Shown one piece after another: positions 1-8,286 of a stretch of 24,789 bases of DNA. The stretch covers positions 1 through 24,789 of the forward strand of contig JADNYV010000505.1 of assembly GCA_015501055.1 (NCBI GenBank), in the 5' to 3' direction. The translations under genes were made by a program, and so were the position numbers. Origin of the DNA: Mucidula mucida (Eukaryota > Basidiomycota > Agaricomycetes > Agaricales > Physalacriaceae). The notes beneath the pieces were generated by a model. It worked only from the letters and a program-made list of their open reading frames with translations. It ran no database searches and was not told the origin of the DNA. Each line of letters starts with the position of its first letter. Position 1 is the first letter of the stretch.

Positions 1-601
1 TCAATTCCGAGTTCCGACGATAAAAAAACCCTGAGGGGAGCCTCCAAGTCTGACGTCTGACGCCTTGGTTGCATCTCTTAGTCATTTGTATACTTTGAGA
101 AGACAGGTGAGACTGGACTGAATTATCGGGCAATTGATAAGTTGCGCCACACCGGGACCAAGCCTGTGTGTCCTTCAAGGAAATCAAACAATTGGTATTT
201 TGGCCGTGTTGAAAAACGGCGCCAAAGTTCTTTGAATCTCACTGTTTCAGAGCAAAGTAAGTTTAGACTGCCGTATCACTGAATGCATACAAAGTAAATA
301 CTTGAACGTTAAGAAAGTCCGTCAATAGCCCCCGGCGCGGTGGCGCCGCCATCCGAAACAAAACAGCTGCAGGGCTTTTCGGTAACGGTCCGCTCCCAAG
401 TCATCGTGGAAGCGTAGGAAAAACGCCCCATCGAACAACCCTATCAGTGGAAACTCGTTCGCTCTAAGGCGATAGAGACTCATGGTATAACCCTCTCAAG
501 AAAAACGATGTCGGAATACCACCCTCTCCGTGTCCACCAGGACTACGAGTACACGCATAGTGTCTCAATATTCTTCTTGTCGGCGGCCAGCACACCTCCA
601 C

Positions 602-715
602 ATCGCTGAAGGTCGCATGAAACGTGAAGCAGGTAGTCGTCTCGTTGTGGTTAAACATTTTGATAGAAAAGCTTGTCAAGTCCCCGATGACCTTGATCTC
701 CACGATCTCCAGTAA
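602..715 (-). other. Possible coding exon, unrecognised
   Basis: On the - strand, directly after a CTAG acceptor-like site (716-719), an open frame begins L-L-E-I-V-E-I-K and continues for 38 codons to a GAT|GTGGAG donor-like site at about 601. The amino-acid mix (alternating hydrophobic and polar residues, ending in a phenylalanine-rich strand around F-T-F-H) looks more like protein than the overlapping frames do. I found no ATG-bearing first exon or partner exon nearby and do not recognise a family. It may be a gene relic or chance. Confidence 0.2.
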
Positions 716-731
716 CTAGGCGGAGGTATTG

Positions 732-755
732 GATCAGCGTGAGCTCACGCTGATC
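732..755. repeat. 24-bp perfect palindrome
   Basis: The half-site GATCAGCGTGAG is followed immediately by its exact reverse complement, giving a 24-bp palindrome with no spacer. The symmetry stops exactly at 732 and 755. No gene is recognised around it. It could bind a dimeric protein or form a cruciform. Confidence 0.9.
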
Positions 756-1442
756 TTCAGTGACTAGCGCCAAGGGTAAGTGTTGGGGAAGGATGTGTGA
801 TGCAGATAGTCGCCAGTTTGACGGCAATCTTGGGGGAGAAGGTATGACTATAACATAATAATGGTGAGCTAAAGTGTTGAGATGAAAGTAGGAATACTTT
901 GCGTCGTTGATGAAGATGGCACCGATCAGAAGATGGCAAGGCACAAGAAGTGGAAGGAATGATGCCAGAGGAAAACTGAAGCCACGGGCCAGTATTCGAC
1001 TTAACGAACGACCATTAGAATGAGGAGGATGGCTGACATAGAGACTCATTGGACGAGCCCTTCGTGTTCATCTTGCAACAACTCCATACCCTTGAGCGTT
1101 GGCCATGACGCACATCCGCCTGGATATGGCGGTTGCGTGCGCGTACTAGTGATACTTTGATCAATTAATCGCTTGCAGTGAGTCCTACGCTAGCATCCTC
1201 ACTGGACTGTTTCTACGTGCATATTTTCGAATCTCAAACGTGGAATGGGCGGACGATACAGAAATAAGGTGAGCTACCTAGGGCCTTGCGCTCATTTCGC
1301 GTAGGGTTAACCATCGTCATTTGGCGACTATGCATGTGCGTGGTAGATGAGAAGCACTGCGACCAGTGGGCAGTGATGGACGGCAGTACGTGGGTGATAC
1401 TATCTTTCTTTCGTGTCTACTCCCCGCTTGACTTTATTACAG

Positions 1443-1560
1443 CCGAACCCGGGATGCCTGGCGCAGGGACTCGAGCGACGAGGAGATCAAGTACAAGCAC
1501 GTCGAGTATGAGCTGGCGCGGGCTTTCCAGGCAGAACGTCGCCGCCTTGCTTTTCTATGA
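1443..1560 (+). other. Possible coding exon, unrecognised
   Basis: After a pyrimidine-rich stretch ending TTATTACAG (acceptor-like, ending at 1442), one + frame codes for a strongly charged, helix-like segment. It contains D-S-S-D-E-E-I-K-Y-K and then E-L-A-R-A-F-Q-A-E-R-R-R, and stops at TGA 1558-1560. The overlapping frame is only serine/threonine/arginine-rich low complexity. The helical character suggests a real exon or its relic, but no upstream exon or family can be named. Confidence 0.22.
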
Positions 1561-2073
1561 TGTTCACGCGCATCTGGATCAGATTGCGTGTATCAGATGA
1601 AGGAGTGCACTGCAGATCCAAAGAAAGGCGGGCTTTGGTAGGTCCACCTTCTTACCAGCGAATATCGGTATATGCTTACACGTTCGTGCAGCTGCATCCC
1701 AAACCACATTTCAGTTTTCTAAAAGCACAGTCTATCTGTCATCGGGCTGATCCATCGATCTCCGACCTCGGAGGGGGACGACCGAATCGCGGTCGTTGAA
1801 CTTATTCGGGAGGACAAAGTGTGGCGCAGGTAGTTACAACGGGACCGCAAAAGAACAACAGATGTGTAGTTCCTAGATTAATAGTAGAGTGAATCGCTGG
1901 AAATATCCGGCTGATACAAGTTGAGTCTCGAATAAAAATATGCGCAATTTGAATTCTCACCAGTGCGTTGTTCTATCGTTGACGGTACATTACAACCAGG
2001 ACATATATCTCATTCATCAACACCAAATATTCCACATCAACGCGCATCCACTTGCTGCAATCTAGCCAAGAAG

Positions 2074-2156
2074 GTAAGTCTTCCGGATCCACCTGTGAAC
2101 AACGCCACCCACAAAACCGAGCGCTTGACTACAACAAAGATCTCCTACCCTTTCAG
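2074..2156 (+). other. Probable 83-bp intron in a 5' leader
   Basis: The donor AAG|GTAAGT starts at 2074 and the acceptor CTTTCAG ends at 2156, with a branch-point-like CTTGACT about 25 bases upstream. Length and signals fit basidiomycete introns. The sequence on both sides (about 1980-2338) lacks any ATG, so the intron most likely lies in the untranslated leader of the gene starting at 2339. Confidence 0.55.
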
Positions 2157-2338
2157 AAAGCCAGCATCATCAAAGCGTGAGCAGTAGCGGCAGTGCCCCA
2201 AGTCATTTGTCTTTGTCCATTTCGGGACAGTGGTCTTTGTTCAGGGTCACCTTCAATTGCCCACCACCACCACTTGAATCACGACCACATCCCTCGAGCG
2301 ACACTACCACTCAGCATCCATCCAAAGAGCAGATTCTT

Positions 2339-2938
2339 ATGGCCCCCACGTGCGACATGAATTGGAAAGCAAACCAAGCGGCGCTCCTGCGTTCGCCATT
2401 GCTCTCCCGCACCAATATTAACGCCAAGCACAACCATTCTGCATCAAGTACCTCAACAGCGACATCGTCCTCTTCTCCAGAAGAGCCGCGCACGTCACCC
2501 GACAAGGCGGCTGGTGTAATCGACCATGGCAAGGAGCTGGATGACATTATGCAGACAAAGGGCGTTAACTTATCCGCAATTTCTTCTTCTTTCTCAGACG
2601 TCTCCGTTACAAGAGTCCATACAAAATCATTGCTCGCGCGAATTACGCGTACAAACACCACCAAAGGCCCGAGAGTCGCGAATGAGTGTCTTGAAGGTGT
2701 TATGTCCACATCCAGACATGCTTCCACCAATGTTAGCGAGATCAAAATTCATCGAGAATCGATGCTCGCCAGGATTGCACGAGTTAGCGTTCGACCTCAT
2801 GGCGGGGTGAAAGGGGACGTAGCAGGACGGTTGGTGACTCCAAATGAGGCGTCCACTGTGGCAGTAAAACAAAGCGCGCCTTTCCTTCCACACGGGCGAG
2901 CTATTATTCCTGGCTATATCAACAACTCCGCTATTTGA
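2339..2938 (+). CDS. Hypothetical 199-residue protein with a duplicated motif
   Basis: Single-exon open frame of 199 codons ending in TGA at 2936-2938. The frame is open upstream to 2177, but no ATG in any frame occurs between 1942 and 2338, so the ATG at 2339 is the first on a spliced leader and is my chosen start. Residues 32-55 are rich in Ser, Thr and Pro, and disordered in character. An 18-residue motif occurs twice, at about 87-104 and 131-148, with pattern V-S-x-x-[RK]-[VI]-H-x-x-S-[LM]-L-A-R-I-x-R. The copies start 44 residues apart; a weaker L-L-R-S-P-L-L-S-R near residue 16 may be a third. The motif is basic and amphipathic, as in a short linear binding helix. There is no signal peptide or membrane segment. 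I do not recognise the family. The duplicated motif and the ATG-free leader argue for a real gene. Confidence 0.55.
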   Translation: MAPTCDMNWKANQAALLRSPLLSRTNINAKHNHSASSTSTATSSSSPEEPRTSPDKAAGVIDHGKELDDIMQTKGVNLSAISSSFSDVSVTRVHTKSLLARITRTNTTKGPRVANECLEGVMSTSRHASTNVSEIKIHRESMLARIARVSVRPHGGVKGDVAGRLVTPNEASTVAVKQSAPFLPHGRAIIPGYINNSAI

Positions 2939-2978
2939 CTCTGCCAATTCATCGCGCTCGTAATCTTCACGGCCTTCA

Positions 2979-3290
2979 ATGAATCAGACTCTGCGTACAC
3001 ATACATTCAGCTATTCAAACCCGGAAAGACAATTGATAACTGACCTTAGATCCGAAATTTTCGGTCCCGACCAATGCAGCTCTCTCACCGCGTTTATCTG
3101 GAGGACAAACAACTCCTTAACCGCTCAGAGGTACTGGGTTGGTGGTCTGAAGAACCCAGCAGTGTTTCATTCCATCATGTACCTCTTACGCATGCTTCCT
3201 GCCAAGATCCCCATCACCAGCGTCGAAACCATGAAACATGCGTTCGCGTTTGTCTCTATACTCGGGATCAAATATAGCACCAATGATTGA
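2979..3290 (+). CDS. Probable 5' coding part of an unrecognised gene
   Basis: An open frame of 103 codons starts with ATG at 2979. Its second half reads naturally as protein (around M-Y-L-L-R-M-L-P-A-K-I-P and H-A-F-A-F-V-S-I-L-G). An overlapping frame starting at ATG 3074 is also open, so the true start and frame of the first part are uncertain. A GTTTGT donor-like site near 3250 and the CTGCAG acceptor at 3308-3313 suggest the gene continues into the open frame 3315-3695. No domain is recognised. Confidence 0.3.
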   Translation: MNQTLRTHTFSYSNPERQLITDLRSEIFGPDQCSSLTAFIWRTNNSLTAQRYWVGGLKNPAVFHSIMYLLRMLPAKIPITSVETMKHAFAFVSILGIKYSTND

Positions 3291-3314
3291 GTCCTCTGCA
3301 CGATAGTCTGCAGG

Positions 3315-3695
3315 GGACTTGGAACACCGAACTTTGCGGTGCTTGAAAGATTGGCGTTGCAAGTCGTGGACTACGACATGCTCGTTCATAACGGAGACTG
3401 GGCGGATTGCAGCGGTCGACTCCGCAAATGTATGCGTGTATTAACGTCAAAGGAAAGTCAAGAGGCTGTCGGAGGATGGTTGGATGTAATGGAGGTGTGC
3501 CCTGCGCCTCGTACAGCGCTGAAGCGGAGCGGTTGCATCGCTGATATGGATAAGGCGCGCCTTTTGTTAAAGGCGTTGGACACGCCCAAAATGGCCGACA
3601 GCTGTATGGCGATGGAAGAGCCTCGAATGACTGCGAGAGAGAGACAGGCCGTGGACAAGGTGTTGGAATGGGAAAACTACAAGCCGCAGATATGA
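3315..3695 (+). CDS. Probable 3' exon of an unrecognised gene
   Basis: Directly after a CTGCAG acceptor (ends 3313), an open frame of about 126 codons begins G-L-G-T-P-N-F-A-V-L-E-R and ends E-N-Y-K-P-Q-I at TGA 3693-3695. Composition is that of a soluble, mainly helical protein with charged segments (E-R-Q-A-V-D-K-V-L-E-W near the end). There is no initiator ATG near its beginning, so it needs an upstream exon, most simply 2979 to about 3250. No family is recognised. Whether the gene is intact cannot be judged from sequence alone. Confidence 0.35.
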   Translation, partial: GLGTPNFAVLERLALQVVDYDMLVHNGDWADCSGRLRKCMRVLTSKESQEAVGGWLDVMEVCPAPRTALKRSGCIADMDKARLLLKALDTPKMADSCMAMEEPRMTARERQAVDKVLEWENYKPQI

Positions 3696-4440
3696 GGGTC
3701 ATTCAGCAACTTGTCAACGACCGCCGTCATGGCTACCAGCGTTATCCGATAGTCAGAGCCTCTGGGTGCCCCCATCGGCTGTCGCCCGAAGCCGCGCGTA
3801 TGCCTATCCATATGCATGAGCATTGCCTAGCAGATCGTCAGCCACATTTTGGCACTTATATGTGCCCATACCTGTTTTGTTCTCCAATTATTCCCCGCTA
3901 TTCTCCTATAGGCTCTTCACACTGCCCATACCCTCGCCTTGAGGCATCCCTTGCCGAGCCTTGGAACGAATTACACGGTGTTTCTTCGTGCTGGGGACGC
4001 GCCACTAGGAAGTAGTAGCAGGCCTTATGGCCAAAACGTAGCGTACTACATGAATGTCCGCGTCGTGGTTGAGAATCAAAATGATTTTGACAGAGATCAT
4101 GGCGGATCAGGTCAAAGCTGTATTTCCTATTTGGTCGATCATCACTTGTACTTAATTATTTGAATTGTTTGGCGTGTTTGGTTGCGCGGACAAGAATTTC
4201 CGGAACCTCTGTACTTGACTACCAGTCAAGCTGTTCGCCTCGTACTGCATATCCCTTTCTACTAAATTTAGATGATTAACCTCTCTCTTCTGCCGACGAG
4301 TCCGATGAGTCCTCCTTCATGCGCTTGTTTCCTTTAACTTACATCGACGCTACGCTTTGAGCTCTTGGAAAAAAAGGTCTAAACCAGAGTCTTCCAAATT
4401 CTTTTATATCGTGTTCTAAAAGTGCCCGGACCCACTAGCC
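3696..4440. other. Intergenic region; promoter side of the SDR relic
   Basis: Nothing is firmly coding here. A + frame around 3960-4163 could be a short exon (around N-V-R-V-V-V-E-N-Q-N-D-F-D) but lacks support. The segment 4260-4440 is pyrimidine-rich and contains a TTTTATATC box at about 4402, some 40 bases before the SDR start codon, which fits a core promoter for the relic starting at 4441. Confidence 0.35.
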
Positions 4441-5668
4441 ATGGCTTGCCGCACTGCTATCATCACTCGCAGCACACAGCGCCTCGTCGGGCGCTCCTGC
4501 GCTCTTCGGCTTGCCGAGGATGGCTGTGACGTTGCCATCTGCGACGACTCGTCGAAGCAATCCGAACTGTTGGAGCTCAAGCGCGAAATCAAGTCCAAGG
4601 GCGTCAAGTGCTGCTCTTACATCTGCGACCAGTCGAACGAAGAAGACATCAAGAACTTGATCGGCAACGTTGTCGAGGATCTCGGTGGGGTGGATATTGC
4701 AAGTCTACACCAATACATGCCGTTTGTGTACATACTGACAAGATTCATAGGTGGTCGCTGCTTTCTATGATAATTCCTTAGTGTCTGCGACTAGCACCAT
4801 TGCGTCAAGTTACTTTTCAGATACTCTGTCATCAAACAGTATACTAATACGCCGATTTTTAGTGTCCGCCGAAGACTTTGACAAGTACATGACCGCCAGA
4901 CCGAGGAGCCTGTTCTTGCTTCTGAAGTACACAAGCGCGCAAATGATCAAGCAGGACCGCGGAGGTAGAGTTATTGGTCTCACCAACATGTCCGCATTGC
5001 AGGGTACGTTGAAAACGTCCATAATCCGAATATTTTCTTAGGATCCGGTAGTGTTTTTGCCTCGGCTGTCTGCGTACACTGCGGCATGCTTTGCTATTCG
5101 AGGATTAATGCAAACCGCCGGTAAGTATAGGAGATATCATGTCTAAATGCCCTTTTCTCAGTGTTCTAGCCTTGGAACTCGGCCAGCACAACATTACGGT
5201 CAATCTTCTTGCCCGTTCGTAGCATTCAACTACCGCGCCAATTCGAAGACATCTCATTTATCATGTAGACTCTGTGCTGCAGAACTCAGCTGGTTAGGTG
5301 TATTCTCTGGAGTTTGTTTATCTCATATAGAGCACAGCCGAGTCCGCCATGGCTGTCCTCGGCAGCCAGCCTGGTTGGGATTTGCAGGAGATGCAAAAAG
5401 CTGTACGAACACTACTATTGTGTCCAAAAATCAGTGACTGAGGTCCATTGGCAGATCTCAGACCGGACCCCGCTTCCCAAAAAAGCAGCAACTAGTCAAG
5501 GTATCGCCTTGGTTGTCGGAATGCTGGCATCTAAGGAATCTGAGTTCATGACGGGTGAGCGTTCGCATTTGACGCGGTGACTGAACATTAAGTAAACTTG
5601 TACCTACAGGACAGACGGTAGGCTGTTTGCTCCGAAAATCCCTTCACGCCTCTGACCGGCGCTGTTAG
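4441..5668 (+). pseudogene. Short-chain dehydrogenase/reductase (SDR) pseudogene
   Basis: Relic of a NAD(P)-dependent SDR of about 250-270 residues that keeps its exon-intron layout. The first exon starts at ATG 4441 and carries the beta1-alphaA segment (A-I-I-T-R-S-T-Q-R then C-A-L-R-L-A-E-D-G), where the three glycines of TGxxxGxG are gone. Then come A-E-D-F-D-K-Y-M and Q-M-I-K-Q-D-R-G-G-R-V-I-G, the helix-4/beta-5 region. The catalytic serine position reads L-T-N-M-S. The active-site YxxxK is Y-T-A-A-C (5075-5089), so tyrosine stays and lysine has become cysteine. L-G-Q-H-N-I-T-V-N follows near 5180, and L-A-S-K-E-S-E-F-M-T-G, the usual C-terminal motif, near 5530. Introns include a GC-AG one (4699-4750) and GT-AG candidates at about 5017, 5122, 5402 and 5553. 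Joining the exons in frame fails at several junctions, and stops follow at 5218 and elsewhere. Family assignment is firm; loss of activity is very likely. Confidence 0.8.
4699..4750 (+). other. GC-AG intron inside the SDR relic
   Basis: The donor is ATT|GCAAGT, the extended consensus of GC-type introns. A TACTGAC branch point lies near 4733 and the acceptor ATAG ends at 4750. Removing the 52 bases joins the beta-4 segment G-G-V-D-I to V-V-A-A in frame, where SDRs continue V-x-N-A-G. Confidence 0.6.
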
Positions 5669-6393
5669 ATTTTAATCAATGGAGGGATGATGATGAATTG
5701 ATATGCACTACTGAGGAAGGAATTGTACGGTATTTAGCTCTGCAAATGAAGTTATGGAGACGTGTCAATCAAAACCCAGCGGGATACACGTTGAGTTAGA
5801 GAGGGCCGCAACACGGGACTCGACGAGGTGGCGTACATCGGCATATATAGCGCCTCTCCGGTAAGCATTGCTTGCGCAATTCATGTATCCACGAAAACAC
5901 GGAGGCAATGCCTAGATGATAAGACAATTGTTGATCCCGACTCCCAAGGGCAAACCGAGGGTGTCTTTCAAGTGCACGATGTGCGGTCTCTTACAGGCTA
6001 TCTGCTCTAAAATCCTGTGAATATGAAACAGATGCCAATAGATAGGTACTACATGATGTAGTGCACAAAACACTTTACAGCATGAAGGGGGAAACATCTC
6101 GGAGGCGCGCATCCTGTATACTAATATTCAATTTATGAATTGACCCGTCACTCATACCCCCATTACAATGGTTAATGATTGAAATAAGTACTAGTTCCCT
6201 GGTTTCTCTAGAACTTGCGGGCTCTAAAGCTCATTGTTGCGCCTTAGGTCTGTAGATATCCAGAGAGCGTTGTTCAGAATCAATGAAGATCAGAATTACT
6301 CGCCTCTTTTTCAGCCATCATCCTTTTCAATGTTCAGAACCTCAAAGCCCGTAATCGCGGTTTTGCAGTCTGTGAAATGATGGTGGTCTCAAA
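5669..6393. other. Non-coding stretch before the copia locus
   Basis: I see no gene in either strand. Open frames are short and without recognisable motifs. The right end (about 6250-6393), read on the - strand, follows a copia primer-binding site and may be leader sequence of that element, but it shows no gag similarity. Confidence 0.4.
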
Positions 6394-6529
6394 GCCTGCT
6401 GATACCAAATGAGTAAATATTCCGGATGAGCGACAACAGTCATGTCTGTAGAGCAACACAACAATCTGTTTGAATAACCTTCTTGTCTTCTCATGCTGAT
6501 ACATGAGTCAATACATACAAGGTCAAAGA
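6394..6529 (-). repeat. Copia LTR end plus primer-binding site, - orientation
   Basis: On the - strand the sequence ends ...AATATTTACTCA (LTR terminus CA at 6410) and is followed by TTTGGTATCAGCAGGC (to 6394), which matches the initiator-Met tRNA primer site TGGTATCAGAGC typical of Ty1/copia. A second copy of the same LTR-end/PBS block lies at 11062-11204. The fragment points away from the + strand element that begins at 6530, so two LTR pieces stand head to head. Confidence 0.65.
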
Positions 6530-6627
6530 TGTTACTGTATAGCTAGTATACATCCGGTATTTACATTAGGACCTACAATTACATTATTGTACTTTACATA
6601 TAGCCGGAGGCAACAGTAACTTGACTT

Positions 6628-6717
6628 AATGTCTTACCGTCACTGTCGACCTCCAGGTACGTAGATACCTTACGTTCCACTAATTAAAATGTCTTACCGT
6701 CACCGTTAACGTCCAGG
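6628..6717 (+). repeat. 30-bp direct duplication in the copia LTR
   Basis: The block 6628-6657 (AATGTCTTACCGTCAC...TCCAGG) recurs at 6688-6717 with 26 of 30 bases identical and a 60-bp period. It lies upstream of the TATATA box, where retrotransposon enhancers usually sit. Confidence 0.75.
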
Positions 6718-6787
6718 CTCGCTCTAAGTGTGAGCAGCAATAGATAGAATGGATTTTAGATGTTCATTAGAGTATGAATACATGTCT

Positions 6788-6793
6788 TATATA
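6788..6793 (+). promoter_or_regulatory. TATA box of the copia LTR
   Basis: TATATA within CTTATATACTGG lies about 260 bases into the LTR and downstream of the duplicated 30-bp block. Its position suits the U3 promoter of the + strand element. Confidence 0.4.
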
Positions 6794-6984
6794 CTGGTAG
6801 AATTGTTGATAAGGCTATGTAGAATAATAGAAAAATGAACTAGTAAGTGTACAGGAATATCATTGGCAATGTCTGTGGAATGGTGGTGTTGTACCGGGAA
6901 TGGAGGAGCTGCTACGGCGCAGCTACAAGACATGTATTGACGGCTTGCTCTAACCACTAACACTAAGCTTCCTGCTCCTTGACA

Positions 6985-7003
6985 GGTTATCGGCCCGGCT
7001 TCT
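6985..7003 (+). other. Degenerate primer-binding site
   Basis: GGTTATCGGCCCGGC follows the CA end of the LTR and resembles the copia primer site TGGTATCAGAGC with several differences. The other LTR ends in this locus (6394, 11062) carry better matches. Confidence 0.3.
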
Positions 7004-7102
7004 AAAAAGCGACTAGAATTTGTACCGTGTCTCTGCTGAAGACCAACATTGACGATGTTCCATTCACCCCCACGGTCTTCACATCAGTATTCCTTTCACA
7101 CC

Positions 7103-7981
7103 ATGGCCAACCTTAAATGGTCATTCAATGTTCTGGACCAGACCAACTGGGGATTGTTCTCACCGGCGTTCAAAGCCCTCATGGGCATCAAAGGCTACTG
7201 GGGCTTCTTCAATGGCACTGAAACAGCACCCATGTTCATCAACCCCAGCAATTTCATAGCCGCCAAAAGGAAGGAGAAGAAGGACTACACCAAGGACCTT
7301 GCCGCTGCCACTGGTTGGATTTGGCTCTACCTCTTCGCCGCGCAGCAGACTTACGTTGAGAAGTTGCAGAACAACCCCGCCACTATGTGAACAACGCTGA
7401 AAGGCATTGGAAACCGGTTCAATGCCTACAAAGAACTCTTTAATATTTGCAAGAAAGAGGACAAGACACTCACAACCCTAGTCGGACGTGTCACGAGCTG
7501 TATAAAGGTCATCCACAACCTCGGCACCACTTCCTTTACTCTTATTGACCTCAACAATGAGCTCCAATCTATGGCACTCCTCCGCGCTCCTTCCAAAGAG
7601 TACGACTACTTTGCCTCAACCCTCCTTCTCCTCAATTCCCTTGCCCTCGACAAACTCATTGCCACTTTTCACACCAAGGAGACTCAGCGCAAATCTCGCG
7701 TTGAGAAGGCGCTTTGTGCTGCTGCTGCATATGCCGCTGCTCATGCCGCCACCTGCCTTGTCTGTCCCGTTGCCCTTAGCCATGCTTATCTGCGGTTGGT
7801 ATTTGTGTTCAGGACATCTCGAGAAAAACTGCTTTAAGAAGGCAAAAGCGAAGCTGAGGGCCGTTGAGGATGTGCAGTCAGGAGGGAATAAGAAATGGCC
7901 AAAGAAATCAAATGGGAACGAGAAGCCGGACCGTGCCAATGCTACAGAGAAAACCAGATCCTCACTCTCCAACATCCTCTA
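7103..7981 (+). pseudogene. Ty1/copia gag (capsid and zinc knuckle), broken
   Basis: The frame from ATG 7103 begins M-A-N-L-K-W-S-F-N-V-L and then N-W-G-L-F-S-P-A-F-K-A-L, the start of a copia gag. A-A-A-T-G-W-I-W-L-Y-L follows, and the frame hits TGA at 7388-7390 where these gags have Met-Trp, a TGG-to-TGA change. The same frame then continues open to 7837 (L-K-G-I-G-N-R-F-N-A-Y-K). The zinc knuckle is read in another frame at 7791-7832: C-G-W-Y-L-C-S-G-H-L-E-K-N-C, where the second cysteine of CX2CX4HX4C is tyrosine. Basic tail residues run to 7981. The protein would coat element RNA in particles; this copy cannot make it. Confidence 0.75.
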
Positions 7982-7984
7982 ACT

Positions 7985-8286
7985 GGAACACTGATACAGG
8001 TGCAAGTTCTTACATGACACCTCATTGCTGGTGGTTCTACATTTATTCACTGCACATCATTCCAATTTGTCTCGCAGACAACAAAATCATTTATTCAGAG
8101 GGGATTGGCACAGTTATATTTTTGCCACAAAATTTAGAGGGGAGGAAAATGGTTCAAGTAGAGTTCCAAGACGTCCTTCATGTACCCGCACTACACAACA
8201 ATCTACTATCTCCATTCTGCCTCACACATCAGAAAGGATACACTGTCAAGATCATTGGCTCATCCATCAACTTCCTTCAGGGGTGA
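7985..8286 (+). pseudogene. Ty1/copia protease segment
   Basis: The frame has N-T-D-T-G-A-S-S, the aspartic protease active site (DTGAS at 7993-8007), intact in this copy. It continues with V-L-H-V-P-A-L-H-N-N-L-L-S, the conserved end of copia proteases. The frame stops at 8284-8286, just after the domain, and the following GAG-pre-integrase lies in another frame, so the polyprotein is interrupted. This domain normally cuts Gag-Pol. Confidence 0.75.

Larger units (their letters stand above)
1..1962. other. Region without a confident gene
   Basis: No reading frame here shows a recognisable domain or convincing gene structure. Open frames on both strands are short and overlap each other. Three items stand out and are listed separately: a possible exon on the - strand (602-715), a 24-bp perfect palindrome (732-755) and a possible exon on the + strand (1443-1560). 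The stretch 1778-1796 can form a small hairpin (7-bp stem, 5-base loop). The last part, from about 1980, looks like the transcribed leader of the next gene. Confidence 0.5.
6530..6984 (+). repeat. 5' LTR of the + strand Ty1/copia element
   Basis: The LTR start TGTTACTGT is fixed by the inverted copy at 10576-10650, where the same sequence directly follows a polypurine tract. The end is placed at CTTGACA (6984), before a degenerate tRNA-Met-like site; this boundary is inferred. It contains a 30-bp duplicated block in the U3 part and a TATATA box at 6788-6793. Length would be about 455 bp, usual for copia LTRs. Confidence 0.55.

Noticed and set aside
464..1049. Overlapping - strand open frames of 60-132 codons
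   Set aside because: Apart from the possible exon 602-715 they show no motif, overlap each other, and have low-complexity composition.
1778..1796. Small hairpin (ACGACCG, loop, CGGTCGT)
   Set aside because: A seven-base stem is expected by chance at this scale, with no poly-T or gene context to support a terminator or structured RNA.
2311..2947. - strand frames opposite the 199-residue protein
   Set aside because: They are mirror frames of the + strand gene, without motifs or a better start.
4280..4310. GAGTCCGATGAGTCC, briefly considered as a hammerhead ribozyme core
   Set aside because: The CTGATGA...GAAA core and the three stems are not present.
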